Positions 46,319 to 55,803 of a stretch of 55,803 bases of DNA are shown here, one piece after another. A model generated the notes under the pieces. It ran no database searches. It worked only from the letters and a program-made list of their open reading frames with translations, and was not told where the DNA came from. This stretch comes from Anaerolineales bacterium (lineage in GTDB: Bacteria; Chloroflexota; Anaerolineae; Anaerolineales; Villigracilaceae): contig JADGQB010000002.1 of assembly GCA_017882145.1 (NCBI GenBank), forward strand, positions 1 to 55,803, written 5' to 3'. A program made the translations under genes and the position numbers. Numbering within the stretch: position 1 is the first letter of the stretch; each line of letters opens with the position of its first letter.

Positions 46319-47644
46319 ATGAAACCCAAAGTTTTCATCAGCTATGCATCCAGGGATGCGGAGATAGCCAACGCAGTTTGCAAGACACTTGAAGCCGAAG
46401 ACATCTGCTGTTGGATTGCGCCTCGTGACATCTTGCCCGGCGAAGAATACGCGGATGCGATTATTGAGGCGTTAAATAACTGTCAATTATTCCTGATTAT
46501 TCTCTCAGAAGAATCAAATTCCTCCCCACAGGTAAGGCGGGAGGTGGAACGGGCTGTCAGCAAGGATCTGTCCATCTTGACCTTCCGTATCGACAACACC
46601 ATCCTTTCCAAGGCGATGGAATACTACCTTTCCAACCGGCATTGGCTGGATGCTTCCAATGCGGTCTTATCGAAACAATTGCACAGTTTGAAAGATGCGG
46701 TTCGTAATCTCCTTGAGCAGTCCTCTTCTCCAAAGGATGAAACCAACCTATCCAAGCCGGTCGAGGATATTGAACCAGTGCTGCCGGTTTCCCCAGTGCT
46801 GAGTACAACTCCTGCTTCACTGCCACCTTCCAAACCACTCAGGACACACAAAAATAACGTTACTATCTGGATCTTAGTACCTACTCTTTTTATTATCCTT
46901 GTAACGATCGTGTATTTCGGGTTGGCTGGTAAAGGCGATTTTCCCATTTTTAGCCGGCAAACCGCGACAATGACACCCATTCCAACCTCCACGATCGACT
47001 CCTTCGCAACGGCTCAATCATTCACTGCAACTTTGGCAGCGATAACCTCATATAGTTGGGTACAAGAATTTGCTGAGCCAATCCTCTCACAAATTGCTAA
47101 TCGTTCCCCGGATTTCCATGATGATTTTTCAAACCCGGATTGGTCTTCCGGCAATTGGAACTATTTCGCAGGAGCCTCCATCGAAAATGGGCAACTGGTT
47201 ATTGCTGCTACGAATCAGTGGCAAGGCGCAGGTATTACAGCACAAGGGAGTGATTTTGTTGGCAAGTTCAAATTCACTATGACAAAAGCCACCTCAAAAT
47301 CACTTTCATTTGGTTTCACTTTTAGAGGAGATCCGACCGGAGCTACCGCTAACGATTTCACTTTTGGCGCCGATGGCTGGTGTGGTTTTGGCGAGGTTGG
47401 TTCGGCGACCAGAAATACAATCATCAATGAGTGCAAGACTTCGATGCCCGACCTGGAACAACCCACTATAGTGACTATTATCGTTCAGGGCAATCAGGCT
47501 GCCGCCTACTTAAATGGGGTACCCATGCTCTATCAGGAAGGCGTTTTTCATTCTGGGAATGAGATTGCGATTGGTACTACGATAGCAATCGGGACAGCTA
47601 CAGTTTCCCTTGATGACTTTGAACTTTGGAACTTGAACAGGTAG
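46319..47644 (+). CDS. TIR domain protein with TM helix and extracytoplasmic lectin-like (concanavalin-type) domain
   Basis: TIR: 'KPKVFISYASRDAEIANAVCKTLEAEDICCWIAPRDILPGEEYADAIIEALNNCQLFLIILSEESNSSPQVRREVERAV'. TM 'VTIWILVPTLFIILVTIVYFGLAG'. C-terminal 'HDDFSNPDWSSGNWNYFAGASIENGQLVI...VSLDDFELWNL'. Confidence 0.85.
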   Translation: MKPKVFISYASRDAEIANAVCKTLEAEDICCWIAPRDILPGEEYADAIIEALNNCQLFLIILSEESNSSPQVRREVERAVSKDLSILTFRIDNTILSKAMEYYLSNRHWLDASNAVLSKQLHSLKDAVRNLLEQSSSPKDETNLSKPVEDIEPVLPVSPVLSTTPASLPPSKPLRTHKNNVTIWILVPTLFIILVTIVYFGLAGKGDFPIFSRQTATMTPIPTSTIDSFATAQSFTATLAAITSYSWVQEFAEPILSQIANRSPDFHDDFSNPDWSSGNWNYFAGASIENGQLVIAATNQWQGAGITAQGSDFVGKFKFTMTKATSKSLSFGFTFRGDPTGATANDFTFGADGWCGFGEVGSATRNTIINECKTSMPDLEQPTIVTIIVQGNQAAAYLNGVPMLYQEGVFHSGNEIAIGTTIAIGTATVSLDDFELWNLNR

Positions 47645-47694
47645 GAGTAGAAGGGATTTCCTATTAACCTCCGGCTTCCTTTCATGTTTTTTTA

Positions 47695-48564
47695 ATGAAA
47701 AATTCAAAGGAATTTTTTTTCAGCCATGCTGGTCATCGCATTGGATATGCCTTATATGGGGATCCTGGCGGTAAGCCAGTCTTCTTCTTCCACGGCACGC
47801 CCGGGTCGCGTTTCTTTCGCCCTACGGATGAGATTACAACCAGGCTGGGGGTGCAGCTGATCACAGTCGACCGTCCTGGTTACGGGCTATCTTCCTTCCA
47901 ACCGGGTCGGTGCATCCTGGACTTTCCTGAGGATATCCGCCAGCTCGCAGACCATCTCGGCATCCTGGAATTTGCAGTTGCCGGCCACTCCGGTGGCGGG
48001 CCGTATGTGGCAGCTTGCGCTTATGCCTTGCCCGAGCGTGTCACGGCCGCCGCGTTCATATCCAGTGCCGGACCGGTGGAAGCGCCTGAAGCAACCCTGG
48101 GCATGTCTGCAATTAATAAGGCCGGTTTCACCTACGGGCGCTATCTGCCCTGGCCGCTCTGGCGACTTCTTATTTGGTTAATCTATCATCGCAAGCGGGA
48201 CGATCCCGCCGCATCGCTGCAGCGGGAAACTGGTCACCGCCCGACCGCCGACGAGCAGCAGATCAACCGGCCGGAAGTGCGGGAAGCCTGTCTCAAGTCC
48301 GAAGTGGAAGCGTTCCGCCCGGGCCTGCGCGGGTTTGCCTGGGATGCGCGCTTGTTGACATCTCCATGGGGTTTTAGTCTGGACAAAATCAAGGTTCCGG
48401 TGTATCTATGGCACGGCTCGGCTGACAATTTGACATCCATAAGCATGGCGCGTTTTATGGCGGGTCAAATATCCAATGCCCGGCTCACAATTTGCGAAAA
48501 CGAGGCTCATCTGTTGCTCTTCCCCCACTGGGAAGAAATCCTCACCCAACTTATCTCGGAGTAA
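47695..48564 (+). CDS. Alpha/beta hydrolase
   Basis: 'GKPVFFFHGTPGSRFF', nucleophile elbow 'FAVAGHSGGGPYVAA', 'VPVYLWHGSADNLTSI', 'ENEAHLLLF'. Confidence 0.94.
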   Translation: MKNSKEFFFSHAGHRIGYALYGDPGGKPVFFFHGTPGSRFFRPTDEITTRLGVQLITVDRPGYGLSSFQPGRCILDFPEDIRQLADHLGILEFAVAGHSGGGPYVAACAYALPERVTAAAFISSAGPVEAPEATLGMSAINKAGFTYGRYLPWPLWRLLIWLIYHRKRDDPAASLQRETGHRPTADEQQINRPEVREACLKSEVEAFRPGLRGFAWDARLLTSPWGFSLDKIKVPVYLWHGSADNLTSISMARFMAGQISNARLTICENEAHLLLFPHWEEILTQLISE

Positions 48565-48566
48565 TC

Positions 48567-51470
48567 ATGCCCACATTGCACCTCGTCTCTCACACCCATT
48601 GGGACCGCGAGTGGTATCGCTCGTTTCAATCTTTCCGTTTGAAGCTCGTTCATCTTATCGATGGATTGCTGGAGCTGCTGGATAGCGACCCCCAGTTCAA
48701 ATATTTCATGCTCGACGGCCAGACCATCGTGCTGGATGATTACCTGGCCATCCGTCCCGAGCAGGAAGCCATCCTGCGAAACCACATTCAGCAAGGTCGC
48801 ATCCTGATCGGTCCCTGGCACATTCTGCCGGATATGTACCTGGTAGGACCCGAATCGCACATCCGCAACTTGTTGAAGGGCGATCAGACCGCCCGTAAAT
48901 TTGGTCCGAAAATGATGGTCGGCTACATCCCCGATCCGTTCGGACATCCCGGACAGGTTCCCCAGATCCTGCGCGGTTTCGGTATTGAAACGGTCTGCCT
49001 GTGGCGCGGGTTGGATGAAGAGCCGGCCGAATTCTGGTGGCAGGCTCCTGATGGCAGCCGGGTATTGATGGCCTACCTGCGTGACGGTTATTCCAACGGT
49101 GCCGCGCTGCCGGCCAATAACCCTGCTGCTTTTGCCAGCACGCTTAAAGCCGCCGGAGATTCCCTTTTAGCTCACTCGGGCGTATCAGATGCTCTGATCA
49201 TGTTTGGCACTGACCACATGGAACCTCCGCCGGAGACTTCCAAAGCGATCGCCTATGCCGATACAGTGCTGGGTGATACGCATGTAGTTCATTCAACCCT
49301 GCCAAAGTACGTCGCGGCAGTCCAGGCGGATATCAAGAAACAAAAACTGGCTCTCCCAGTCGTCTTGGGTGAATTGCGCGCCTGTAAGCGCAGTCACCTG
49401 CTGCCAGGCGTACTTTCCACCCGTATATGGATCAAACAGCGCAACCATGCCAGCGAAACCCTGCTCACCAAATGGGCAGAACCCTTCACCACCTGGCAGG
49501 AGCTTGCCACCCCGGCCCAATCCTCTCTCCTTAACCATAAATCCGCAATCCTCGCCCAGGCCTGGCGCTTGCTGATGGAAAACCACCCGCATGATTCCAT
49601 CTGCGGCTGTTCCATCGATCAGGTCCACGATGAAATGAAAGTACGTTTTGACCAGGTTGACCAGATTGGCGAAGAGCTTACCCACCAAAGTCTGGAAACA
49701 ATGGCGGCCAATATCAGTACGGATTCTGTCAACGGCCAATCGGCCATCGTGGTCTTCAATCCTTCTTCCAGCTTGCGCAGTGATATTGTCACTGCCACCA
49801 TCGAAATGCCGCTGGGGGTGGATGATTTCGATCTGTTGGATGAAAACGGCGCCAGCTTGCCCTACCAGGCGCATGGTCTCGGCAGTCGGGAGTTGATCAG
49901 CATGGCTTTGGATGCCAGGGGCTTGCAGTCCGCATTCAGCTCCATTAACGATGGGCGCGTCGCTGGCATGTCGATCCAGGATGTCAGGATCAGGCGTGAA
50001 GACTCGCAAGTCTATATCGAAGCCGTCATGTCTGACGAAGGCGAACCCAACCTGGGAGCCTGGAAAGCCGGGCGCAAGCAAATCGAGGAAATCCTGACCG
50101 ATCCAAGTGTCACAGAGTACCACGTTCACGCCCGCTCCACCCCCATCACACAAATCGTTCTCGCAACCCCGCCAGTTCCCGGACTCGGTTACCGCACGCT
50201 GTGGGTGCGCCCGCGTCCCAACCAGGAAAAAACACCCATCCGGGTTGGAGGCTTGTTGGTCAGAATCCTTATGCCCCTGGCAAAACTGCCGATCCTCGAA
50301 AAATTGGCCACCCGCAAGCGCGCCAGCCGGCCGCCCTATCGGATCGAAAATGAATTCTTCAGCGTTGAGGTCAAAAAGGACGGTACGTTGACGCTGTTGG
50401 ATAAGCGCGACGGCCAGCGCTATCCGGGCTTGAACCGCTTCATGGATGGTGGCGATTGCGGCGATGAATATAACTACTGCCCACCCGCTTCAGACCGGTT
50501 CACTTCGCCACTTATGAAACATGTGACCCTGGCCCGTGGCCCGGTCCAACAGTCTCTGGAAATCGAATTGGAACTCAAGACGCCTGTTTCGCTGGCTGCC
50601 AGCCGGGAGTCCCGCTCGGAACAGCAGGTTAGGATCTCGTTCATGACAACCGTCACTCTTACGAAGGCTGTGCCGCGTGTGGATATACGCACAACCCTGG
50701 AAAATACTGCCCGGGATCATCGCCTTCGGGTTCATTTCCCGGCACCCTTTAGCACTTCTGCCGGCAGCCACGATGGCCATTTCGAAGTGGTCGAACGCAA
50801 GCTGGGATTGCCTGCCTTTGATAAAACCTGGATCGAGCAGCCCAGGCCTGAGGTACCGCAGCGCGCCTTCACGGATGTATCGGATGGCAAGTCCGGGCTG
50901 ATGCTGGCCAACCGGGGGCTGCCGGAAGTGGAAGTACTTAAGAATTCACAGGCAAATGCAGAAATTGCATTAACACTCCTGCGCTGCGTCGGTTGGCTCT
51001 CAAGGGACGATTTTCCTGCGCGCAAGGGTCACGCCGGGCCATTCCTGGAAACGCCCGGCGCACAGATGCAGGGTAAATGGAACTTCGAGTATTCCATCAT
51101 CCCCCATACCGGTAACTGGCAGACTGCCTTCCGGCAGGCGTACGCATTCGAGACACCCCTGCGGGCGGTTGGTACCGGAATCCACCATGGAAGCCTGCCC
51201 GCCATCAGCTCCTTCATGGAGTCCAGCCCCGAAGCTTTTGTAGTCACAGCGGTCAAGGCCAGCGAGGATGGCCGCGGCTGGCTGGTGCGCGGCTACAATA
51301 TCACCGGCGAGTCGATCAACGTTACGCTCAAACCATGGAAGACGTTCAAACAGGCTGAACAGGTCAATCTGGCTGAAGAAAAACTGTTTCCCCTCAAGGT
51401 CGACAATGCCGGTGCTGTGAGCCTGCCGGTGCGCGGCCACGAAATAGTCAGCGTACTCTTCCAGATATAA
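48567..51470 (+). CDS. Glycoside hydrolase family 38 alpha-mannosidase-like
   Basis: 'LHLVSHTHWDREWYRSF', 'YFMLDGQTIVLDDYL', 'VGYIPDPFGHPGQVPQILRGFGI', 'MENHPHDSICGCSIDQVH'. ATG 48567. Confidence 0.94.
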   Translation: MPTLHLVSHTHWDREWYRSFQSFRLKLVHLIDGLLELLDSDPQFKYFMLDGQTIVLDDYLAIRPEQEAILRNHIQQGRILIGPWHILPDMYLVGPESHIRNLLKGDQTARKFGPKMMVGYIPDPFGHPGQVPQILRGFGIETVCLWRGLDEEPAEFWWQAPDGSRVLMAYLRDGYSNGAALPANNPAAFASTLKAAGDSLLAHSGVSDALIMFGTDHMEPPPETSKAIAYADTVLGDTHVVHSTLPKYVAAVQADIKKQKLALPVVLGELRACKRSHLLPGVLSTRIWIKQRNHASETLLTKWAEPFTTWQELATPAQSSLLNHKSAILAQAWRLLMENHPHDSICGCSIDQVHDEMKVRFDQVDQIGEELTHQSLETMAANISTDSVNGQSAIVVFNPSSSLRSDIVTATIEMPLGVDDFDLLDENGASLPYQAHGLGSRELISMALDARGLQSAFSSINDGRVAGMSIQDVRIRREDSQVYIEAVMSDEGEPNLGAWKAGRKQIEEILTDPSVTEYHVHARSTPITQIVLATPPVPGLGYRTLWVRPRPNQEKTPIRVGGLLVRILMPLAKLPILEKLATRKRASRPPYRIENEFFSVEVKKDGTLTLLDKRDGQRYPGLNRFMDGGDCGDEYNYCPPASDRFTSPLMKHVTLARGPVQQSLEIELELKTPVSLAASRESRSEQQVRISFMTTVTLTKAVPRVDIRTTLENTARDHRLRVHFPAPFSTSAGSHDGHFEVVERKLGLPAFDKTWIEQPRPEVPQRAFTDVSDGKSGLMLANRGLPEVEVLKNSQANAEIALTLLRCVGWLSRDDFPARKGHAGPFLETPGAQMQGKWNFEYSIIPHTGNWQTAFRQAYAFETPLRAVGTGIHHGSLPAISSFMESSPEAFVVTAVKASEDGRGWLVRGYNITGESINVTLKPWKTFKQAEQVNLAEEKLFPLKVDNAGAVSLPVRGHEIVSVLFQI

Positions 51471-51471
51471 A

Positions 51472-51508
51472 CAATAGGGCGACCGGTGGTCTCCCTGATT
51501 GTTTTTTT
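51472..51508. terminator. Terminator after GH38
   Basis: CAATaGGGcGACC-ggt-GGTCtCCCtgATTG followed by TTTTTTT. Confidence 0.75.
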
Positions 51509-51518
51509 ATATTTAGCT

Positions 51519-51848
51519 TTAGAGGGAATTCATATACCGAAACGCTGACACGATCGCGATGGTAGATCCAACCATCCAGACTACCAGGACTGCATAAGAG
51601 TAAGTATCGATGCGCAGGTCCGGGATGAAAGAAAACCCGATTGCCTCCAGGATGAGCAGCAGGCTGGATATTAGCAGTCTTTGCCCTCCGTATTTATTCA
51701 CCGGGTACCAGATCTCAGGGTGTTCCATCGTCTTCCGGACCCTGAAGCCGTACAATCCATTTGGTGGTATCCGTCCCAGGATCAGGGGTACACAAATCGC
51801 TGCCAGCACCACCCCGCTGACAACGAACATGATCTCCAACGTGATCAT
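51519..51848 (-). CDS. SdpI-family small membrane protein
   Basis: 'GRIPPNGLYGFRVRKTMEHPEIWYPVNKYGG' with flanking TM helices. Confidence 0.8.
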   Translation of the reverse strand: MITLEIMFVVSGVVLAAICVPLILGRIPPNGLYGFRVRKTMEHPEIWYPVNKYGGQRLLISSLLLILEAIGFSFIPDLRIDTYSYAVLVVWMVGSTIAIVSAFRYMNSL

Positions 51849-52243
51849 TTGCTTTGCAGATTTCCGGACGGATGGGTTGGTTTGAGCAGTTCGCCAACCC
51901 GCCGGCGAAACACTTCCAGATCGAATGGCTTGGCCCAGAGGTCATTTGCCCCGGCTTCCACCACCCGTTCCCTCTCCGTCTCAGCGTTCATCGCCGAAAG
52001 CAGGACAATGGGTACAGTGACATTCAGAGGGGGCTGGCGTAATCTCCGGCATAGTTCAAGGCCGTTAATATCCGGCATCATCACGTCCAGGATGGCCATG
52101 TCGGGCATTTTTTGAATAACCGATTGGATTGCCTCGATCCCGGTGTAGGCAAGCCGTACTTGATAGCCTTCAAGTTCAAGGATCTTGGACATTAACGATA
52201 GGTTCATTTCATTGTCATCAACAACGAGAATTGTATAGGTCAT
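51845..52243 (-). CDS. Single-domain response regulator (receiver)
   Basis: 'YTILVVDDNEMNLSLMSKILELEGYQV', 'MPDMAILDVMMPDINGLELCRRLR', 'VPIVLLSAMNAE', 'DLWAKPFDLEVF'. SD GGGAGGT before ATG 52243. Confidence 0.93.
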   Translation of the reverse strand: MTYTILVVDDNEMNLSLMSKILELEGYQVRLAYTGIEAIQSVIQKMPDMAILDVMMPDINGLELCRRLRQPPLNVTVPIVLLSAMNAETERERVVEAGANDLWAKPFDLEVFRRRVGELLKPTHPSGNLQSK

Positions 52244-52345
52244 CCGTTTCACCTCCCGAATACCTAATAGAATACTCTATTAAAGGCCAAATCGTCAACC
52301 CATAAAACCTCCAGGTCAGCTATAATAAATAATCCCGGAGGAATT

Positions 52346-52972
52346 ATGGCCAACGTTTATGCATCCCAACACCCGCTCGTAGCCCATAAATTATCCCGCT
52401 TGCGTGATAGGCGCACCGAACCGAAGAAGTTTCGCGAACTGGTGCGCGAGATCGCCGCTTTGCTGGCGTACGAGGCCACCGCCGATCTCCTGACCATGCC
52501 CCGCCAGATCGAGACACCTCTGGCAATGACCAACGGTTTGGAATTGAAGGAGAAGATCGGGCTGGTCCCGATCCTGCGCGCCGGACTGGGGATGGTGGAA
52601 GGGTTCTGGGAACTGATGCCATCCGCCGAGGTCTGGCACATTGGGCTGTACCGGGACGAGAAGACTCTCCAGCCGGTGCAATATTACAATAAGCTGCCCA
52701 TCGAGCCAACCGTCTCGGTCTGTATCATCCTGGATCCGATGCTGGCGACCGGGGGTTCCGCAGTTGCCACTACTGACATCGTTAAGCGCTGGGGCGTCAG
52801 GAAGATCAAGTTTGTCGGCCTGATCGGCGCACCGGAAGGAATCGCCGTGATGCAAAAAGCCCATCCGGATGTTCCCATCTACCTGGCAGCCATCGATGAC
52901 CATTTGAACGAGCGCGCCTATATCGTGCCGGGGCTGGGCGATGCGGGCGACCGCCAGTTTGGAACCGGATAG
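52346..52972 (+). CDS. upp: Uracil phosphoribosyltransferase
   Basis: '[40 protein letters not shown]', '[32 protein letters not shown]', '[12 protein letters not shown]', '[24 protein letters not shown]'. Confidence 0.97.
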   Translation: MANVYASQHPLVAHKLSRLRDRRTEPKKFRELVREIAALLAYEATADLLTMPRQIETPLAMTNGLELKEKIGLVPILRAGLGMVEGFWELMPSAEVWHIGLYRDEKTLQPVQYYNKLPIEPTVSVCIILDPMLATGGSAVATTDIVKRWGVRKIKFVGLIGAPEGIAVMQKAHPDVPIYLAAIDDHLNERAYIVPGLGDAGDRQFGTG

Positions 52973-52987
52973 CAGGAGTGAGTAGGC

Positions 52988-53461
52988 ATGGATTATGAGA
53001 CTCTGAAAAAACTCAACAATTTTATCGTGAAAGCCAAAGCCGCCACCTATGTAGGCGGCGGTGCAAGAGGCGCCGCTTGCCGGCCGGGTTCGCACGACCT
53101 GGAGTTCGCGGACGGCGATTGGTCTTACCTGGATAGTTACTTCGGCGGCCGGGATTTCATCGGCGAGGAAGTTGTTTACTTTCATGAAACACCCTTGTGG
53201 GCCATGAATTATTACGGCCGCATCCTGCGCGCAGACCTGATCACGCCCGCCCAGGCCGGGGAAGTGATCAAGGCCAGCCTGTCAGAACTGTACACCGAAA
53301 GCCGCTTCCTGGGCGGGTTCGAATACCAGCACAGGGAATTCAAGTATGTGGATACCAATGAAGGGGATGCGACTTCTTTTCGCGGCCGGGAGTTTATTAG
53401 CCGCGAAGGCGAACTGGCCTATGAATTGGTCTACCACGGCGGATTGATATTGGAAGATTGA
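52988..53461 (+). CDS. DUF5680-like protein
   Basis: 'FIVKAKAATYVGGG...ACRPGSHDLEFADGDWSYLDSYFGGRDFIGEEVVYFHETPLWAMNYYG'. Confidence 0.8.
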   Translation: MDYETLKKLNNFIVKAKAATYVGGGARGAACRPGSHDLEFADGDWSYLDSYFGGRDFIGEEVVYFHETPLWAMNYYGRILRADLITPAQAGEVIKASLSELYTESRFLGGFEYQHREFKYVDTNEGDATSFRGREFISREGELAYELVYHGGLILED

Positions 53462-53463
53462 AT

Positions 53464-53497
53464 AAAAACTCGGGGGTCTTTACAACCTCCGAGTTTT
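53464..53497. terminator. Terminator 1 (bidirectional-looking)
   Basis: AAAACTCGGGGGT-ctttaca-ACCTCCGAGTTTT. Confidence 0.75.
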
Positions 53498-53514
53498 GGT
53501 TGATCATCTGTAGG

Positions 53515-53540
53515 GGCGACCTTTATGGTCGCCTTTTTTT
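53515..53540 (+). terminator. Terminator 2 (tandem)
   Basis: GGCGACC-tttat-GGTCGCC-TTTTTTT. Confidence 0.75.
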
Positions 53541-53551
53541 GTGGGTAATCC

Positions 53552-55594
<2,043 letters not shown>

Positions 55595-55803
55595 AGGGTA
55601 TCCGGGAAGTTTATTAGTCGGATGAGGGCAGCGATTCTATCACATCTGAGCGCATTGTTCATTCGCTAACCTTGATAGATTCATCTTCGCAAGGCTGGTA
55701 AAGAACCCTCTGATTATAGAACTATTGTTCTTTTCTGACAAGGGTTTTGAGAAAATTGCCGGGCTTTAATTGGATAGGTTTTACGTTCACCGCGCGGCTC
55801 TCA

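Noticed and set aside
49293-50153. 286-aa minus-strand ORF opposite GH38
   Set aside because: Shadow ORF antisense to a strongly supported GH38 gene.
52391-53185. 264-aa minus-strand ORF opposite upp
   Set aside because: Antisense to upp, no motif.

Overview
The window looks like a chromosomal segment of a Chloroflexota (Anaerolineae-like) bacterium. I infer this from gene content and protein style only. It is mostly ordinary metabolic and informational genes: ROK kinases, a PIG-L deacetylase, a class-III aminotransferase, recJ, gltA, mdh, trxB, a DEAD-box helicase, GH1/GH3/GH38 glycosidases, upp, uvrB and one tRNA-Val(CAC). Several signalling or accessory genes are interspersed. The strongest candidate for an undescribed system is a tightly spaced two-gene unit at 30268..34953, just downstream of tRNA-Val. 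Gene A has an N-terminal domain I cannot assign securely (PfkB/ribokinase-like at best), a central AAA+ ATPase and two C-terminal RyR-like repeats. Gene B has a RelA/SpoT-type nucleotide synthetase domain without an HD hydrolase, a TPR-like middle and a C-terminal SLOG/LOG-like Rossmannoid domain. This domain vocabulary (RyR, SLOG, RelA/SpoT, AAA+) is typical of nucleotide-centred conflict or stress systems. I propose it as a candidate alarmone or tRNA-modifying defence/stress module. Other items of interest are a transmembrane TIR protein with an extracytoplasmic lectin-like domain, next to a truncated ATPase remnant; a ParB-like/UspA fusion; a divergent FHA-wHTH regulator and Ser/Thr kinase pair; a GH3 protein with an altered catalytic loop; an overlapping DHH / mevalonate-kinase-like / HAD operon; and a flippase with an added extracytoplasmic N-terminal domain. 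I saw no CRISPR array, rRNA, transposase or integrase. All assignments come from reading motifs by eye; no database search was run.
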